Shown here: positions 14,732 through 22,916 of the stretch, in pieces
Numbering within the stretch: position 1 is the first letter of the stretch
How the letters are laid out: each line of letters opens with the position of its first letter
Assembly: GCA_009691355.1 (NCBI GenBank)
Contig: SICW01000004.1
Coordinates: 1-25,280 of the forward strand
Source: Candidatus Woesearchaeota archaeon
GTDB taxonomy: Archaea > Nanobdellota > Nanobdellia > SCGC-AAA011-G17 > GW2011-AR17
Reading direction: 5' to 3'
DNA length: 25,280 nt
Position numbers and translations under genes: made by a program
The notes under the pieces: generated by a model
The model's database searches: none
Seen by the model: the letters and a program-made list of their open reading frames with translations, nothing else
What the model was told of the DNA's origin: nothing

Positions 14732-16219
14732 TTAATTCATAGCAAATCGTAAGATTGCAGCGATTTTTCCTAGATCTCGAAGTTGTTCTCCTTCACTTGT
14801 ATCAGTACTAATCACGGCGAACTCAGCCCCAGAAGCATCAGCTTTTTGTTCATACATATCTGCCTTGTCATCATCCAACGTTTCAGATATGAGAAGTTTT
14901 TCTACAGCCCCCAGTTCAAGTGCTCTGTTCACTTCAGCCTCACCATAAGCGACCTTATTTGGTTCCGTAGCAAGCAATTTAAAGAACTTATTCATAATAT
15001 CCTTTTCTTCAGTAATCGCTTCTTTTGCAAGGACATCTTTACTTTTTTCTACAAGTTCTCGTAGTCCAAACTCTCCAGTATAACTCAAGTCTTGGACACT
15101 AATGACTTTTCTTTTTAATTGTTCGTTAAGAAAACCTTCAGTGAGAAAACTATTTTTTGTCATTCCAGGACCACCAACAAGAATCCCTTTCAGTTCTTTC
15201 AATTCAAGAAATGCTTTGTTTGATGCTTCACTAATTCGATTAAAAAACTCCTTTGTCGCTTCTTCTCTAATACGAGCAAAACGTTGTGCAGAATTATGAA
15301 CAACAAGCCCTTCTGCAACGAAGTTTTCATTTACAACTTTGATATCAATAAGTTGAACATCTTTTTCTTCAATGATAATCTTTCGAATAACGCTTCCTTC
15401 TCCATCTTCATTGAGTAGAAGCATCCCTTCAGTAAGTTCTTCCGCCGCTTTTTGTGTTCCATCACAAAGAAAGAAAATATGATCCCCAGAAGCAATGATT
15501 TCTTCAACAGCACTAATTTTATAGATCTTATTTTTAGAAACAGTCCACACCTCTAGTACTTCGGAAGAAATAAAAGTCTTTGTAGAAAAATTAAAACTAG
15601 AAACATGATCACCAGCATGTACATCATGCAAAGGCACCCATTGTCCATCATCCAGGAGTACAGCTGTATCTGGGTGGAGACATTGTCCTCCCGCTCGTGT
15701 TTTCCCAGGGACTGAAGAAGTCATGTCTGTAAGCTCTTGAATTTGTGTTCCTCGTAATAATCCTATATTTGCTTCTCTTTTATCAAGAACAATCAATCCA
15801 AAAGTTTCCTTGATATCTGACATATCTGCAAGAATATCTAAAACAAAAGTTTGGTCACATCTATAGAGCCGCATACGCAGTGGTAAAGGTGGATCAATAC
15901 TAAACACCTGTATGTCAGCCTTTCCTTCCTTATCAGAAACATTACCTGAAAAGATTGCAAGCCCATTCTCAGGTGTTTTCTTATACAATCGCAAATGCCT
16001 AATCATTCTTTCTAAAGAATCAATAACATGTTGCTGCGTTGTTTTATCTTTGATATTAGAAGCCGTACCCTGTTCTTGCTGCAGGTGTTGAATGATCTTA
16101 ATCATTTCATAGCCCGCAGGAACATATACAGAAACTAATTCAGTATGCCTTCCTCGAATCTTTTCAAGGCTTCGAATAAAGCGTTTCAGTTTCTGTTTTT
16201 CTTTTGTATTAATAGCCAT
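14732..16219 (-). CDS. prf1: Archaeal peptide chain release factor aRF1 with intein
   Basis: A 495-residue precursor; removal of the intein (residues 180-309) leaves 365. aRF1 reads all three stop codons in the ribosomal A site and triggers peptide release. Domain 1 has NIKD at 55-58, where the family has NIKS, and YRCDQTF at 119-125, matching the YxCxxxF stop-recognition motif. Domain 2 has the catalytic GGQ at 177-179 (GKTRAGGQ). After the intein the family sequence resumes at SAQRFARIREEATKEFF. Domain 3 ends ISTDTSEGEQLRD...AAILRF. At 365 residues it is shorter than the usual roughly 410; the loss corresponds to the cysteine-rich zinc mini-domain of domain 3, which is missing. A TATA-like CTTAAATA is centred about 32 nt upstream, implying a very short leader. 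Confidence 0.95.
   Translation of the reverse strand: MAINTKEKQKLKRFIRSLEKIRGRHTELVSVYVPAGYEMIKIIQHLQQEQGTASNIKDKTTQQHVIDSLERMIRHLRLYKKTPENGLAIFSGNVSDKEGKADIQVFSIDPPLPLRMRLYRCDQTFVLDILADMSDIKETFGLIVLDKREANIGLLRGTQIQELTDMTSSVPGKTRAGGQCLHPDTAVLLDDGQWVPLHDVHAGDHVSSFNFSTKTFISSEVLEVWTVSKNKIYKISAVEEIIASGDHIFFLCDGTQKAAEELTEGMLLLNEDGEGSVIRKIIIEEKDVQLIDIKVVNENFVAEGLVVHNSAQRFARIREEATKEFFNRISEASNKAFLELKELKGILVGGPGMTKNSFLTEGFLNEQLKRKVISVQDLSYTGEFGLRELVEKSKDVLAKEAITEEKDIMNKFFKLLATEPNKVAYGEAEVNRALELGAVEKLLISETLDDDKADMYEQKADASGAEFAVISTDTSEGEQLRDLGKIAAILRFAMN
15293..15682 (-). mobile_element. Mini-intein within the GGQ region of aRF1
   Basis: An in-frame 130-residue insertion begins with Cys1 directly after Gln179 of GGQ and ends His129-Asn130 before Ser, the +1 extein residue. 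Block A: CLHPDTAVLLDDGQWVPLHD, the typical start of a class 1 intein. Block B: ASGDH, with Ser65 where Thr of TxxH is usual, and His68. Block F: LIDIKVVNENFVAEG, with the block F Asp (113), but Glu119 where a His is common. Block G: LVVHN. There is no room for a homing endonuclease, so it is a mini-intein, splicing-competent by its terminal residues but probably no longer mobile by itself. Cys73 is the only other cysteine. Splicing would restore GGQSAQRF exactly as in uninterrupted aRF1. Confidence 0.95.
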
Positions 16220-16261
16220 AGAGTATGATTTTCTAAATAAATGAAGCTATTTAAGTGTTTC

Positions 16262-18655
16262 CTAGAGCTGTATTTCTAGTGTTTTGCCAAAAATAATTTT
16301 CTCTGCTTTTGTTACAGCTTTGATATCATCAAGGAATCCTACAACATCTTTTTCTTCAAGAGGGAGGGTAAGGATTTTTACTGGCTCTTTTAAGGACAGA
16401 CTTTTCATAGATTTTGCTTTTCGTACTTCAGAAATAATTTCTACAAGTTGGTCACCAATTTCTTCTGCTTTTGCATCCAGAAGAGAAGCGGAAAAAACTG
16501 GCCAAGAACTAAGATGTATAGAGTCTTTCTTTTCTTTTTTAGCATAATGCGCATGATAAATTTCCTCAGTAACATAAGGCATAATAGGCGCAAATAGTTT
16601 TAAAATAGTCCCGAAGGTTTCAGAAATGGCATACTGTCCTGATTGTCGTTCTACTTTTCCTCTTTCTTCAGGCTTGTAAAGTCTATCTTTGACAACTTCT
16701 AAATAGAGATCGCAAAACGTAATCCAAAAGAATTTTTCTGTATCTGCCTTTACTCGTGAATATTCATATATGTCAAAATTTTCGCTACAGTCTTTAATGA
16801 GCTTTTGCAGTTTAGAAAGTATCCAACGATCGAAGGCTTCTAATTTTTTAGGTTTTGATGTGTAATCTTCAAGATGAGGAAAAGTAAACTTCGCAGCATT
16901 CCATAGTTTGGTAACTGTTTTTTGTCCCGTAAGAAGATCTTTTTCTAAGTATCGTAAGTCATCTCCAAGTTTGGAACCAGCAGCCCAGAAACGAAGTGCA
17001 TCAGCAGGATATTTTGCAAGAACTACTGAGGGTTCAATCGTGTTTCCTTTAGACTTATGCATTGCCTCTCCTTTTGGGTCAAGCACGTGACCAGAAATCA
17101 CAATATCTTTCCAAGGAATTTGATTTGTATGGTACATACTTTTGACAATAGTATAAAATGTCCAATTTCTAATTATATCATGAGCCTGTGGTCGAAGACT
17201 ACAAGGAACCATATCCATAGAAGTATCATATCCTTTATCATTAGCCCAATTAAGAATAATTTCTGGAGTCACACTTGATGTAGCCCAAGTATCCATAACA
17301 TCATTTTCACCTTGAAAAGAACTACTTCCACAAGAACATTTTTTCTTAGGTTTATCTATAAGCGGATCAACAGGGAGATCTTTTTCATCTGCAATGAAAA
17401 GTGTTTTACATGTTGTACAGGACCATACAGGAAAGGGAACACCAAAGTGTCTTTGTCGAGAAATACACCAATCCCAACCTAATCCTTCTACCCAATGCTC
17501 ATACCTAGTTCGCATAAACTCAGGATACCAATGAATCTTTCTTCCAGCATCAATGAATTTGTGTTTATTATCAAGGATTTTTACAAACCATTGTGTAGAA
17601 CTAAGAAACTCAATTTCTGTTCCACATCTTTCATGGACATTAACAGTATGTTTAATGTTTTTCTTTGAAATAAGAAGTTTTTCTTTCTCAAGATCTTGAA
17701 GAATGTCTTTTCGCGCATCTTTAATTCCAAGTCCTTCGTATTTTCCGGCAAGACTATTCAACTTTCCATCAGGAGTAAAAATAACTCTTGGAGTAAGTTT
17801 TCTTTTGTTAATAGCTTCAACATCATATTTATCACCATAACTACAAACCATTAAAATTCCTGTTCCTTTTTCTTGGCTTGCAGAAGGATCAGCAAAAATA
17901 AGGACTTTGTGTTTAAACAAAGGCACAGTGATATTCTTTCCTATAAGTTTTGTATATCTTTTATCTTCAGGGTGTACATACACACACACGCATGCAGCAA
18001 GTAATTCTGGTCTCGTCGTTGCAATAACAATCTTCTCTCCATTTTCTAAAATAAATGCCACTTCATTAAATGTAGAGTCTAATTCTTTATCCTCAAGTTC
18101 TGCCTGTGCAATAGCCGTCTGGCAATGAACACACCACATACTAGGGGCTGTTTGTTGATAGACCAAATGTTTGTTATAGAGATCAATAAAGGATTTCTGT
18201 GAAGTCTTAATACAGTGCTTATCAATAGTAGAGTATGCTTCGGAGAAATCACAACTCATTCCAATAATTTTCCAATCATTAACAAAATCAGGTTTAATTT
18301 CTACAATGGTCTTTTCGCAGAGTGAAACAATGTCTGGTCTACTCATTTTTGTAGACTTAACATTTTTCAACTTTTCAACAAGTTTCTCGGTTGGTAGCCC
18401 ATTATCATCAGTTCCAAAAGGATAAAACACATTTTCTCCTTTCATTCTATGATATCGTGCAACAAAGTCTTGTTGGCTATAAGAAAAAGCATGCCCAATA
18501 TGCATCTTTCCAGAAACGGTTGGTGGTGGAGTATCTATTGCATAGACTTTTCCTTTATTTTTAACATGAAATTTGTATGTTCCTTTTTTTTCCCAGTACA
18601 ATCTCCACTTTTTTTCAACTTCAGAAGCACTATAGTCTCCCATTGTTTCTACCAT
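16262..18655 (-). CDS. valS: Valyl-tRNA synthetase
   Basis: 797 residues from the ATG at 18655, chosen because TTTAAA lies 25.5 nt upstream; the frame is open to an ATG at 18721. A class I synthetase that charges tRNA-Val and edits Thr. The N-terminus has the ValRS signature (WRLYWEKKGTY), IDTPPPTVSGKMHIGHAFSY with HIGH at 52-55, the insertion (editing) domain with TTRPELL, and WCISRQRHFGVPFPVW. Two CxxC/CxC pairs (CTTCKTLF, CSCGSS) probably bind zinc. The KMSKS loop reads AMHKSKGN, a variant in which the first Lys and first Ser are replaced. The C-terminal anticodon-binding region is present (FDRWILSKLQKL onward) and the protein is on the short side. It is transcribed divergently from the GGDEF gene. 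Confidence 0.93.
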   Translation of the reverse strand: MVETMGDYSASEVEKKWRLYWEKKGTYKFHVKNKGKVYAIDTPPPTVSGKMHIGHAFSYSQQDFVARYHRMKGENVFYPFGTDDNGLPTEKLVEKLKNVKSTKMSRPDIVSLCEKTIVEIKPDFVNDWKIIGMSCDFSEAYSTIDKHCIKTSQKSFIDLYNKHLVYQQTAPSMWCVHCQTAIAQAELEDKELDSTFNEVAFILENGEKIVIATTRPELLAACVCVYVHPEDKRYTKLIGKNITVPLFKHKVLIFADPSASQEKGTGILMVCSYGDKYDVEAINKRKLTPRVIFTPDGKLNSLAGKYEGLGIKDARKDILQDLEKEKLLISKKNIKHTVNVHERCGTEIEFLSSTQWFVKILDNKHKFIDAGRKIHWYPEFMRTRYEHWVEGLGWDWCISRQRHFGVPFPVWSCTTCKTLFIADEKDLPVDPLIDKPKKKCSCGSSSFQGENDVMDTWATSSVTPEIILNWANDKGYDTSMDMVPCSLRPQAHDIIRNWTFYTIVKSMYHTNQIPWKDIVISGHVLDPKGEAMHKSKGNTIEPSVVLAKYPADALRFWAAGSKLGDDLRYLEKDLLTGQKTVTKLWNAAKFTFPHLEDYTSKPKKLEAFDRWILSKLQKLIKDCSENFDIYEYSRVKADTEKFFWITFCDLYLEVVKDRLYKPEERGKVERQSGQYAISETFGTILKLFAPIMPYVTEEIYHAHYAKKEKKDSIHLSSWPVFSASLLDAKAEEIGDQLVEIISEVRKAKSMKSLSLKEPVKILTLPLEEKDVVGFLDDIKAVTKAEKIIFGKTLEIQL

Positions 18656-18676
18656 GGCCTTACGTAATTTCCGGCG

Positions 18677-18685
18677 ATTTAAAAG
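18677..18685 (-). promoter_or_regulatory. TATA box of valS
   Basis: CTTTTAAAT on the minus strand, its TTTAAA centred 25.5 nt before the ATG at 18655. It decides the start of valS and implies a leaderless mRNA. Confidence 0.6.
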
Positions 18686-18750
18686 CTTTTTTGTATTCTC
18701 CTGAAAGGAAAAACGTAACATTAATAACTCTCTAGACTAAGGAAAAGCTA

Positions 18751-20337
18751 ATGGCTGCAGAGTTTATTGATTTCATTAAAAAAACAATCTTTCTTCAAGA
18801 CAAAGAGTATCTTCTTATAAGAGATTTTGAATATCGTTGGAAACTTTTCTTAAGGCATGAAAAACTTGGGCTCCTTCTTGTAGATAAAACAGAGGCATTT
18901 ATCACCTATCCCAAAGAATCTTTAGTTCTAGAAATACGTTCTTTAGCCATAGATGTAGAGAAGCACCTCACTCTTTCTTTAAGGTATGTCTCAGAAGCAG
19001 ATGTAGATAGTGTAAATATTGATCGTGTTGTTTCAGATGAGACTGCTGATTGGGATGCAGCAATAAAAATGCTAGAAAAAGATGTCTTAGAAATAAGGCG
19101 GAATGCAGATCTTCTTCCAGAAGGCCAAACAAAACGTGCCCTAGTAATAGCATTAGATGACTTAGATAAAGAAAGGGACATAAGTTCTAAAGAAACAAAG
19201 CTAAACCTTTTTGTCAGGAAAATAATTGTAGAACTAAGAGAGATCATCCAAGAAGAAAGACAAATTTTAGAGAAAGAAATAGCTATCCTTCAACAAGTGT
19301 ATAGGTTTGATGCAACAGTGATTATTGAAAGAAAAGAAAATTCAGAAAACCTAGTTGAACATATTAAAGAAGGCAATACTCATTTTAGAGAAGGGATACG
19401 AGCGCTCCGAGAATTATTTTTAAAAGAACGTGGAAGAGTCATTAATCCTTATACTGCACTTATGGATCAAAAATCTATAGTGCTTAAAACACTAGAGAGA
19501 CATGCAACAAAGGAAGTTGTTACAGCAAAAATGATCCATTATGATTTAGGACAACTTACAGCTCCACAAGCAGAGCGGTATTTGGGTCTACTAGAAGGAA
19601 AACTAGCAAATCTGGAAGATAATTCCGCAAAGTTTTATCTTCGTTTTAAGAGCTTCTTTACAAGAAAAAGAGATAGAAGAAAATATGCCAAAGAAGATAC
19701 ACTTGCAGCAACAGTAGACGAAATGAAAGCAAGGTTGCATTTTGATCCTTTAATGGGTGTGGGAAACAAAGAGTATTTGCCTATTGCTCTTTCAGAAAAA
19801 ATAGAGTCTGTTTCAAGACTAGGAGGAATAGTTGCTTTGCTTTATTTAGACTTGGATAAATTTAAACTAGTGAATGATACATATGGCCATCCTATGGGGG
19901 ATGAAATTTTAAAAGCCGCAGGAAAAGTTGCAAGGCAAAGTGTTGCTCCTGGGGATATTATTTGTCGTATTGGTGGTGAAGAACTTTCAGTAATCTTCTC
20001 TCAAGTAATTTCTTTTTCGCAAGCACAAGACCGTGCTGAAATCATTCGAGCAAATATAGCCAAAGAATGCCCTGAGATCATCCTTTCGCTTCAAAAAGCT
20101 ACAGGTTCTCTAAAACTCTTACAGAAGGACCTCAAAAGTGGAGAGAGAACAATCACGATAAGTGGTGGCCTTGCTTGTATGGAAGTCCCTCAGCTCTTAT
20201 TGGTAGAAAAATCCATAGACGCAATAGCTTCAATGCTGATTGGGCTTGCAGACCAGAAACTCTATACTGCAAAGGAAGCAGGAAGAAATAGAATTCATAT
20301 GGGGAGTCTTAAATATTCTCCGGATAAGAAAATCTAG
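18751..20337 (+). CDS. Cytosolic GGDEF-domain protein
   Basis: A 528-residue protein with no membrane segment. Residues 1 to about 320 are charged and helical, probably coiled coil, with no recognised sensor domain. The GGDEF domain starts near residue 330 (HFDPLMGVGNKEYL). It has LYLDLDKFKLVNDTYGHPMG (metal-binding Asp367 region) and the active-site loop RIGGEEL at 406-412, a GGEEF-type signature with Leu in place of Phe. The key residues for making cyclic di-GMP (or a related cyclic dinucleotide) are thus present. The inhibitory RxxD site is absent (APGD instead). GGDEF proteins are bacterial hallmarks and rare in archaea. It shares a 95-bp divergent region with valS and precedes trpS by 39 nt. 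No EAL or HD-GYP phosphodiesterase is seen in the window. Confidence 0.9.
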   Translation: MAAEFIDFIKKTIFLQDKEYLLIRDFEYRWKLFLRHEKLGLLLVDKTEAFITYPKESLVLEIRSLAIDVEKHLTLSLRYVSEADVDSVNIDRVVSDETADWDAAIKMLEKDVLEIRRNADLLPEGQTKRALVIALDDLDKERDISSKETKLNLFVRKIIVELREIIQEERQILEKEIAILQQVYRFDATVIIERKENSENLVEHIKEGNTHFREGIRALRELFLKERGRVINPYTALMDQKSIVLKTLERHATKEVVTAKMIHYDLGQLTAPQAERYLGLLEGKLANLEDNSAKFYLRFKSFFTRKRDRRKYAKEDTLAATVDEMKARLHFDPLMGVGNKEYLPIALSEKIESVSRLGGIVALLYLDLDKFKLVNDTYGHPMGDEILKAAGKVARQSVAPGDIICRIGGEELSVIFSQVISFSQAQDRAEIIRANIAKECPEIILSLQKATGSLKLLQKDLKSGERTITISGGLACMEVPQLLLVEKSIDAIASMLIGLADQKLYTAKEAGRNRIHMGSLKYSPDKKI

Positions 20338-20345
20338 ACCAAAAT

Positions 20346-20353
20346 CTTTAAGA
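20346..20353 (+). promoter_or_regulatory. Candidate TATA box of trpS
   Basis: CTTTAAGA is centred about 27 nt before the ATG at 20377, just after the GGDEF gene's stop, so trpS may be transcribed on its own as a leaderless mRNA. The match to consensus is moderate. Confidence 0.4.
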
Positions 20354-20376
20354 ACTTCTCTCCTTTATTTCCATGC

Positions 20377-21489
20377 ATGGCTACAGTAACTCCTTGGGAA
20401 GTGAAGGGAAATATTGATTATGATAAGTTAATTCAAGAGTTTGGTGTATCCAAAATAGATGAAAGAGTTCTCAAACGTATAGAAAAACACACTGGGGAAC
20501 TGCATCCCTTTCTCAAAAGAAAAATATTCTTTGCACATCGAGATATAAATTTTATCTTAGATGAGTATGAAAAGGGGAATAAATTTTATTTATACACTGG
20601 ACGAGCACCTTCTGGAAAAGTGCACATAGGCCATATGGTCCCATGGATGTTTACCAAGTGGTTGCAAGACAAATTTGATGTAGAATTATATTTTCAATTT
20701 CCGGATGAAGAGAAATATCTTTTCAAGAAAGATCTAAGTTGGGAAGACTCGCAAGCCTATTTGCAAGACAATATGCTTGATGTTATAGCAATGGGCTTCG
20801 ACCCTAAGAAAACAAAATTTCTTATTGATACACGAGATGCTGGTTTGATGTACAAAGAGGGTGTAAAGGTTGCAAAGCATATTACTTTCTCTACAGCAAA
20901 AGCTGCATTTGGGTTTAAAGATGAACAAAATCTTGGAGCAATATTTTACACAGCAATGCAAGCAGTTCCCGCATTTCTTCCTTCTGTCATGAAAAACAAA
21001 AAGATACCTTGTCTCATCCCGCACGCTATTGACCAAGATCCACATTTTAGAGTAACACGAGATGTTCTTCCAAAGCTAGGGCACTACAAACCTGCATCTA
21101 TTCAATGCCGTTTTCTCCCTGGACTTGCGGGAATGACAACTGACGGAAAAATGTCTTCTTCAGCAGAACACACTGCAATTTACACAACAGATGATCCTAA
21201 AACCGTAAAAAACAAAGTAAACAAATATGCTTTCTCTGGTGGACAAGCAACTATAGAAGAACATAGAAAAAAAGGTGGAAATCCAGATGTTGACGTTGCC
21301 TATCAGTGGTTGATGTTCTTTGAAGAGGATGATGAACGTTTAAAGCAAATCTATCAGGACTACAAATCCGGAAAAATGCTTTCTGGAGAGATCAAAGCAA
21401 TTCTTATTGAAAAGATAAATAAACTCCTTGCTGAGCATCAAAAGAGAAGAGAGAAAGCAAAGAGCCAGATTGATAAGTTTTTACTTTAG
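20377..21489 (+). CDS. trpS: Tryptophanyl-tRNA synthetase, archaeal type
   Basis: A 370-residue class Ic synthetase that charges tRNA-Trp. Motifs: GRAPSGKVHIGHMVPWMFTK with HIGH at 83-86; IPHAIDQDPHFRVTRDV, which is characteristic of the archaeal/eukaryotic TrpRS form; and GKMSSS, the KMSKS-class loop, at 258-262. Length is normal for the archaeal form. The N-terminus (VTPWEVKGNIDYDKLIQEFG) also matches that form and fixes the start at 20377 rather than the out-of-frame ATG at 20373. Its TAG stop directly abuts the stop of the convergent HTH gene with no intergenic base. Confidence 0.95.
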   Translation: MATVTPWEVKGNIDYDKLIQEFGVSKIDERVLKRIEKHTGELHPFLKRKIFFAHRDINFILDEYEKGNKFYLYTGRAPSGKVHIGHMVPWMFTKWLQDKFDVELYFQFPDEEKYLFKKDLSWEDSQAYLQDNMLDVIAMGFDPKKTKFLIDTRDAGLMYKEGVKVAKHITFSTAKAAFGFKDEQNLGAIFYTAMQAVPAFLPSVMKNKKIPCLIPHAIDQDPHFRVTRDVLPKLGHYKPASIQCRFLPGLAGMTTDGKMSSSAEHTAIYTTDDPKTVKNKVNKYAFSGGQATIEEHRKKGGNPDVDVAYQWLMFFEEDDERLKQIYQDYKSGKMLSGEIKAILIEKINKLLAEHQKRREKAKSQIDKFLL

Positions 21490-21795
21490 TCATTTTTTCA
21501 GACTATCCAACTTTTTCTCAATACGGTCAAGTCTCTTGACAATATCTTGCCAAGCATCTAAAACAATTTCATGTGGTGGCTTTGGTCGAAATTCTGCAGG
21601 AATTGCCTTTTCTCCCTGGACAAAAGCAATAATCTTTTTATCAGTAAGGCAATAGTACTTTTTTCCTCCTTCCCAGGAAGATCTAACTACCCCTATTTCA
21701 AGAAGAAGCTGTAAATGAAAATCTACTGTTTGAGGTTTCTTTTTGACTTCTAGAGCAATCTCTGAAAGATATCGTATTGAAAGAACCCGGGGTCT
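21490..21795 (-). pseudogene. ArsR-like winged HTH regulator, 5' end frameshifted
   Basis: The minus strand has 101 sense codons ending at the TGA at 21490-21492 but no usable start codon; an in-frame TAA lies at 21796-21798. The translation is a clear winged helix: PRVLSIRYLSEIALEVKKKP, then TVDFHLQLLLEIGVV (recognition helix region), a wing with GGKKYYCLT, and a C-terminal helix KRLDRIEKKLDSLKK that may dimerise. Just upstream, in another frame, the sequence reads LPFHKDPG, which would join as HKDPRVLSI if one C were added to the CCCC run at 21789-21792. So the gene is broken by a one-base deletion, or the base is a sequencing error. AAGGAG at 21813-21818 overlaps the stop of the upstream phosphoesterase gene. 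Confidence 0.65.
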
Positions 21796-21816
21796 TTATG
21801 AAAAGGCAGAGTCTCC

Positions 21817-22500
21817 TTAGACGAGCTCTCTCACTTTTCCAAACGCATAGACTTTATCAGAAACAATAAACACATCAAAGCTATTCAAGTTTTGTTGTAA
21901 ATAGGGAGAGAGTCTTTCACTGCGTGTAATGTCTGTCCCCTCGGTAGCTAAGTTACAGGATGGCATAGCAATCAAAGTACTTCTATTATATTTCCCTTTG
22001 AGAAAACATTTGAAGCGTTCAGTACGTACCCCTTCCTTTAAGCCAATCGCACAATGCTCATGGCCAATAATAATCACATCTGGATTTTCTTCTTTCAAAA
22101 CAACATCCCCGTGTACAATAAGAATCTCTCCAATGTGTAAAAAGGGAACAATTTTAGTTTTAGTAAAGACATAGGGAAGAACAGGATCATGGTTTCCTTG
22201 AATGATTATAATTTTCTTTCCAGCAAGCAATTCAAACAGTTCTTTACTTCCTTTCCATTCTGTGGAGCTCATTCCTGCAAACTCATGTTTAATATCTCCA
22301 TTAAGGACAACTGTTTCAACATTTTCAAGCATTTTTCCAAGCCTGGAAAGAAATTCTTTAAAAAATACTCGCGGAACAAGAATACCTTGCCTATTCAATG
22401 CTTCTTCATAGCCAATGTGAATATCGCTAATAATCAACGTTTTTTCTTTCACAAGGTACAAGCCCAGATCTCGAATTTCAATGTTTTGGTGGATAAGCAT
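21817..22500 (-). CDS. Metallophosphoesterase, COG1407-type
   Basis: A 227-residue calcineurin-like phosphoesterase with all metal-binding motifs: DIH (26-28), GDIKHE (68-73), GNHD (102-105), VHGD (129-132) and GHEH (146-149). These bind two divalent metals and hydrolyse phosphodiesters or phosphomonoesters. The overall pattern is that of the family whose bacterial members are encoded with Lhr-type helicases and DNA ligase in repair operons; here an lhr gene is also nearby on the same strand, so a nucleic-acid repair role is a fair inference. ATTAAAT is centred 25.5 nt before the ATG, giving a leaderless start. The broken HTH gene follows directly after the stop. Confidence 0.88.
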   Translation of the reverse strand: MLIHQNIEIRDLGLYLVKEKTLIISDIHIGYEEALNRQGILVPRVFFKEFLSRLGKMLENVETVVLNGDIKHEFAGMSSTEWKGSKELFELLAGKKIIIIQGNHDPVLPYVFTKTKIVPFLHIGEILIVHGDVVLKEENPDVIIIGHEHCAIGLKEGVRTERFKCFLKGKYNRSTLIAMPSCNLATEGTDITRSERLSPYLQQNLNSFDVFIVSDKVYAFGKVRELV

Positions 22501-22521
22501 AATATATAGAAAACAAATGGC

Positions 22522-22529
22522 TATTTAAT
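22522..22529 (-). promoter_or_regulatory. TATA box of the phosphoesterase gene
   Basis: ATTAAATA on the minus strand centred 25.5 nt before the ATG at 22500; it lies at the 3' edge of the upstream gene. Confidence 0.55.
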
Positions 22530-22916
22530 CTATTGTTTTCTAAAACCCAGAGAGGTAGCTTTTAAAAAAGAGAAATAGACTAGTAGAAATCGACAAAGAC
22601 TTCTTGTATCTGAAGAATACCTTCTAAAATTAAAGTTTTCTTCTTCTCTATCTGATTTTCTAATGCCCTCTAAGAACTGGTGTAAATCTCTCGCATAAGA
22701 ATTTTGTGGTAGTGCACGAAAACTTGCTTCTGCACATCTTTGGCTTTCAGTAACATCTTGAGTAACCAAAGTAATCCCCCTAGGTGGATAAATTTCAAAG
22801 CGTTCAGCACAGCCATCTTTACAGACATCTAGTTGTGCAGAGTCACCTCCATACCCAATATCTACACGCAAACCCTCTTGTCTATGGAGTGTATTCATAA
22901 TAGCTTGAAGTCCCAT
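22530..22916 (-). CDS. Small protein of unknown function
   Basis: 128 residues, not recognised. The N-terminal two thirds (MGLQAIMNTLHRQEGLRVDI, then CKDGCAERFEIYPPRGITLVT) look like a small soluble alpha/beta protein; a CKDGC pair could bind metal or form a disulfide. The last 30 residues are rich in Arg, Phe and Ser and less protein-like, so the true 3' end may differ by a frameshift. CTTTAAG on the minus strand is centred about 25 nt before the ATG, allowing a leaderless start. The first 15 codons and the promoter lie in the 258-bp direct repeat. A second truncated copy of the same 5' end exists at 24092-24136, next to the intact lhr end. The original order was therefore probably lhr followed by this gene. 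Confidence 0.5.
   Translation of the reverse strand: MGLQAIMNTLHRQEGLRVDIGYGGDSAQLDVCKDGCAERFEIYPPRGITLVTQDVTESQRCAEASFRALPQNSYARDLHQFLEGIRKSDREEENFNFRRYSSDTRSLCRFLLVYFSFLKATSLGFRKQ

Noticed and set aside
18656..18721. Longer N-terminus of ValRS from the ATG at 18721
   Set aside because: It covers the TATA box at 18677-18685; the ValRS signature begins well after 18655.
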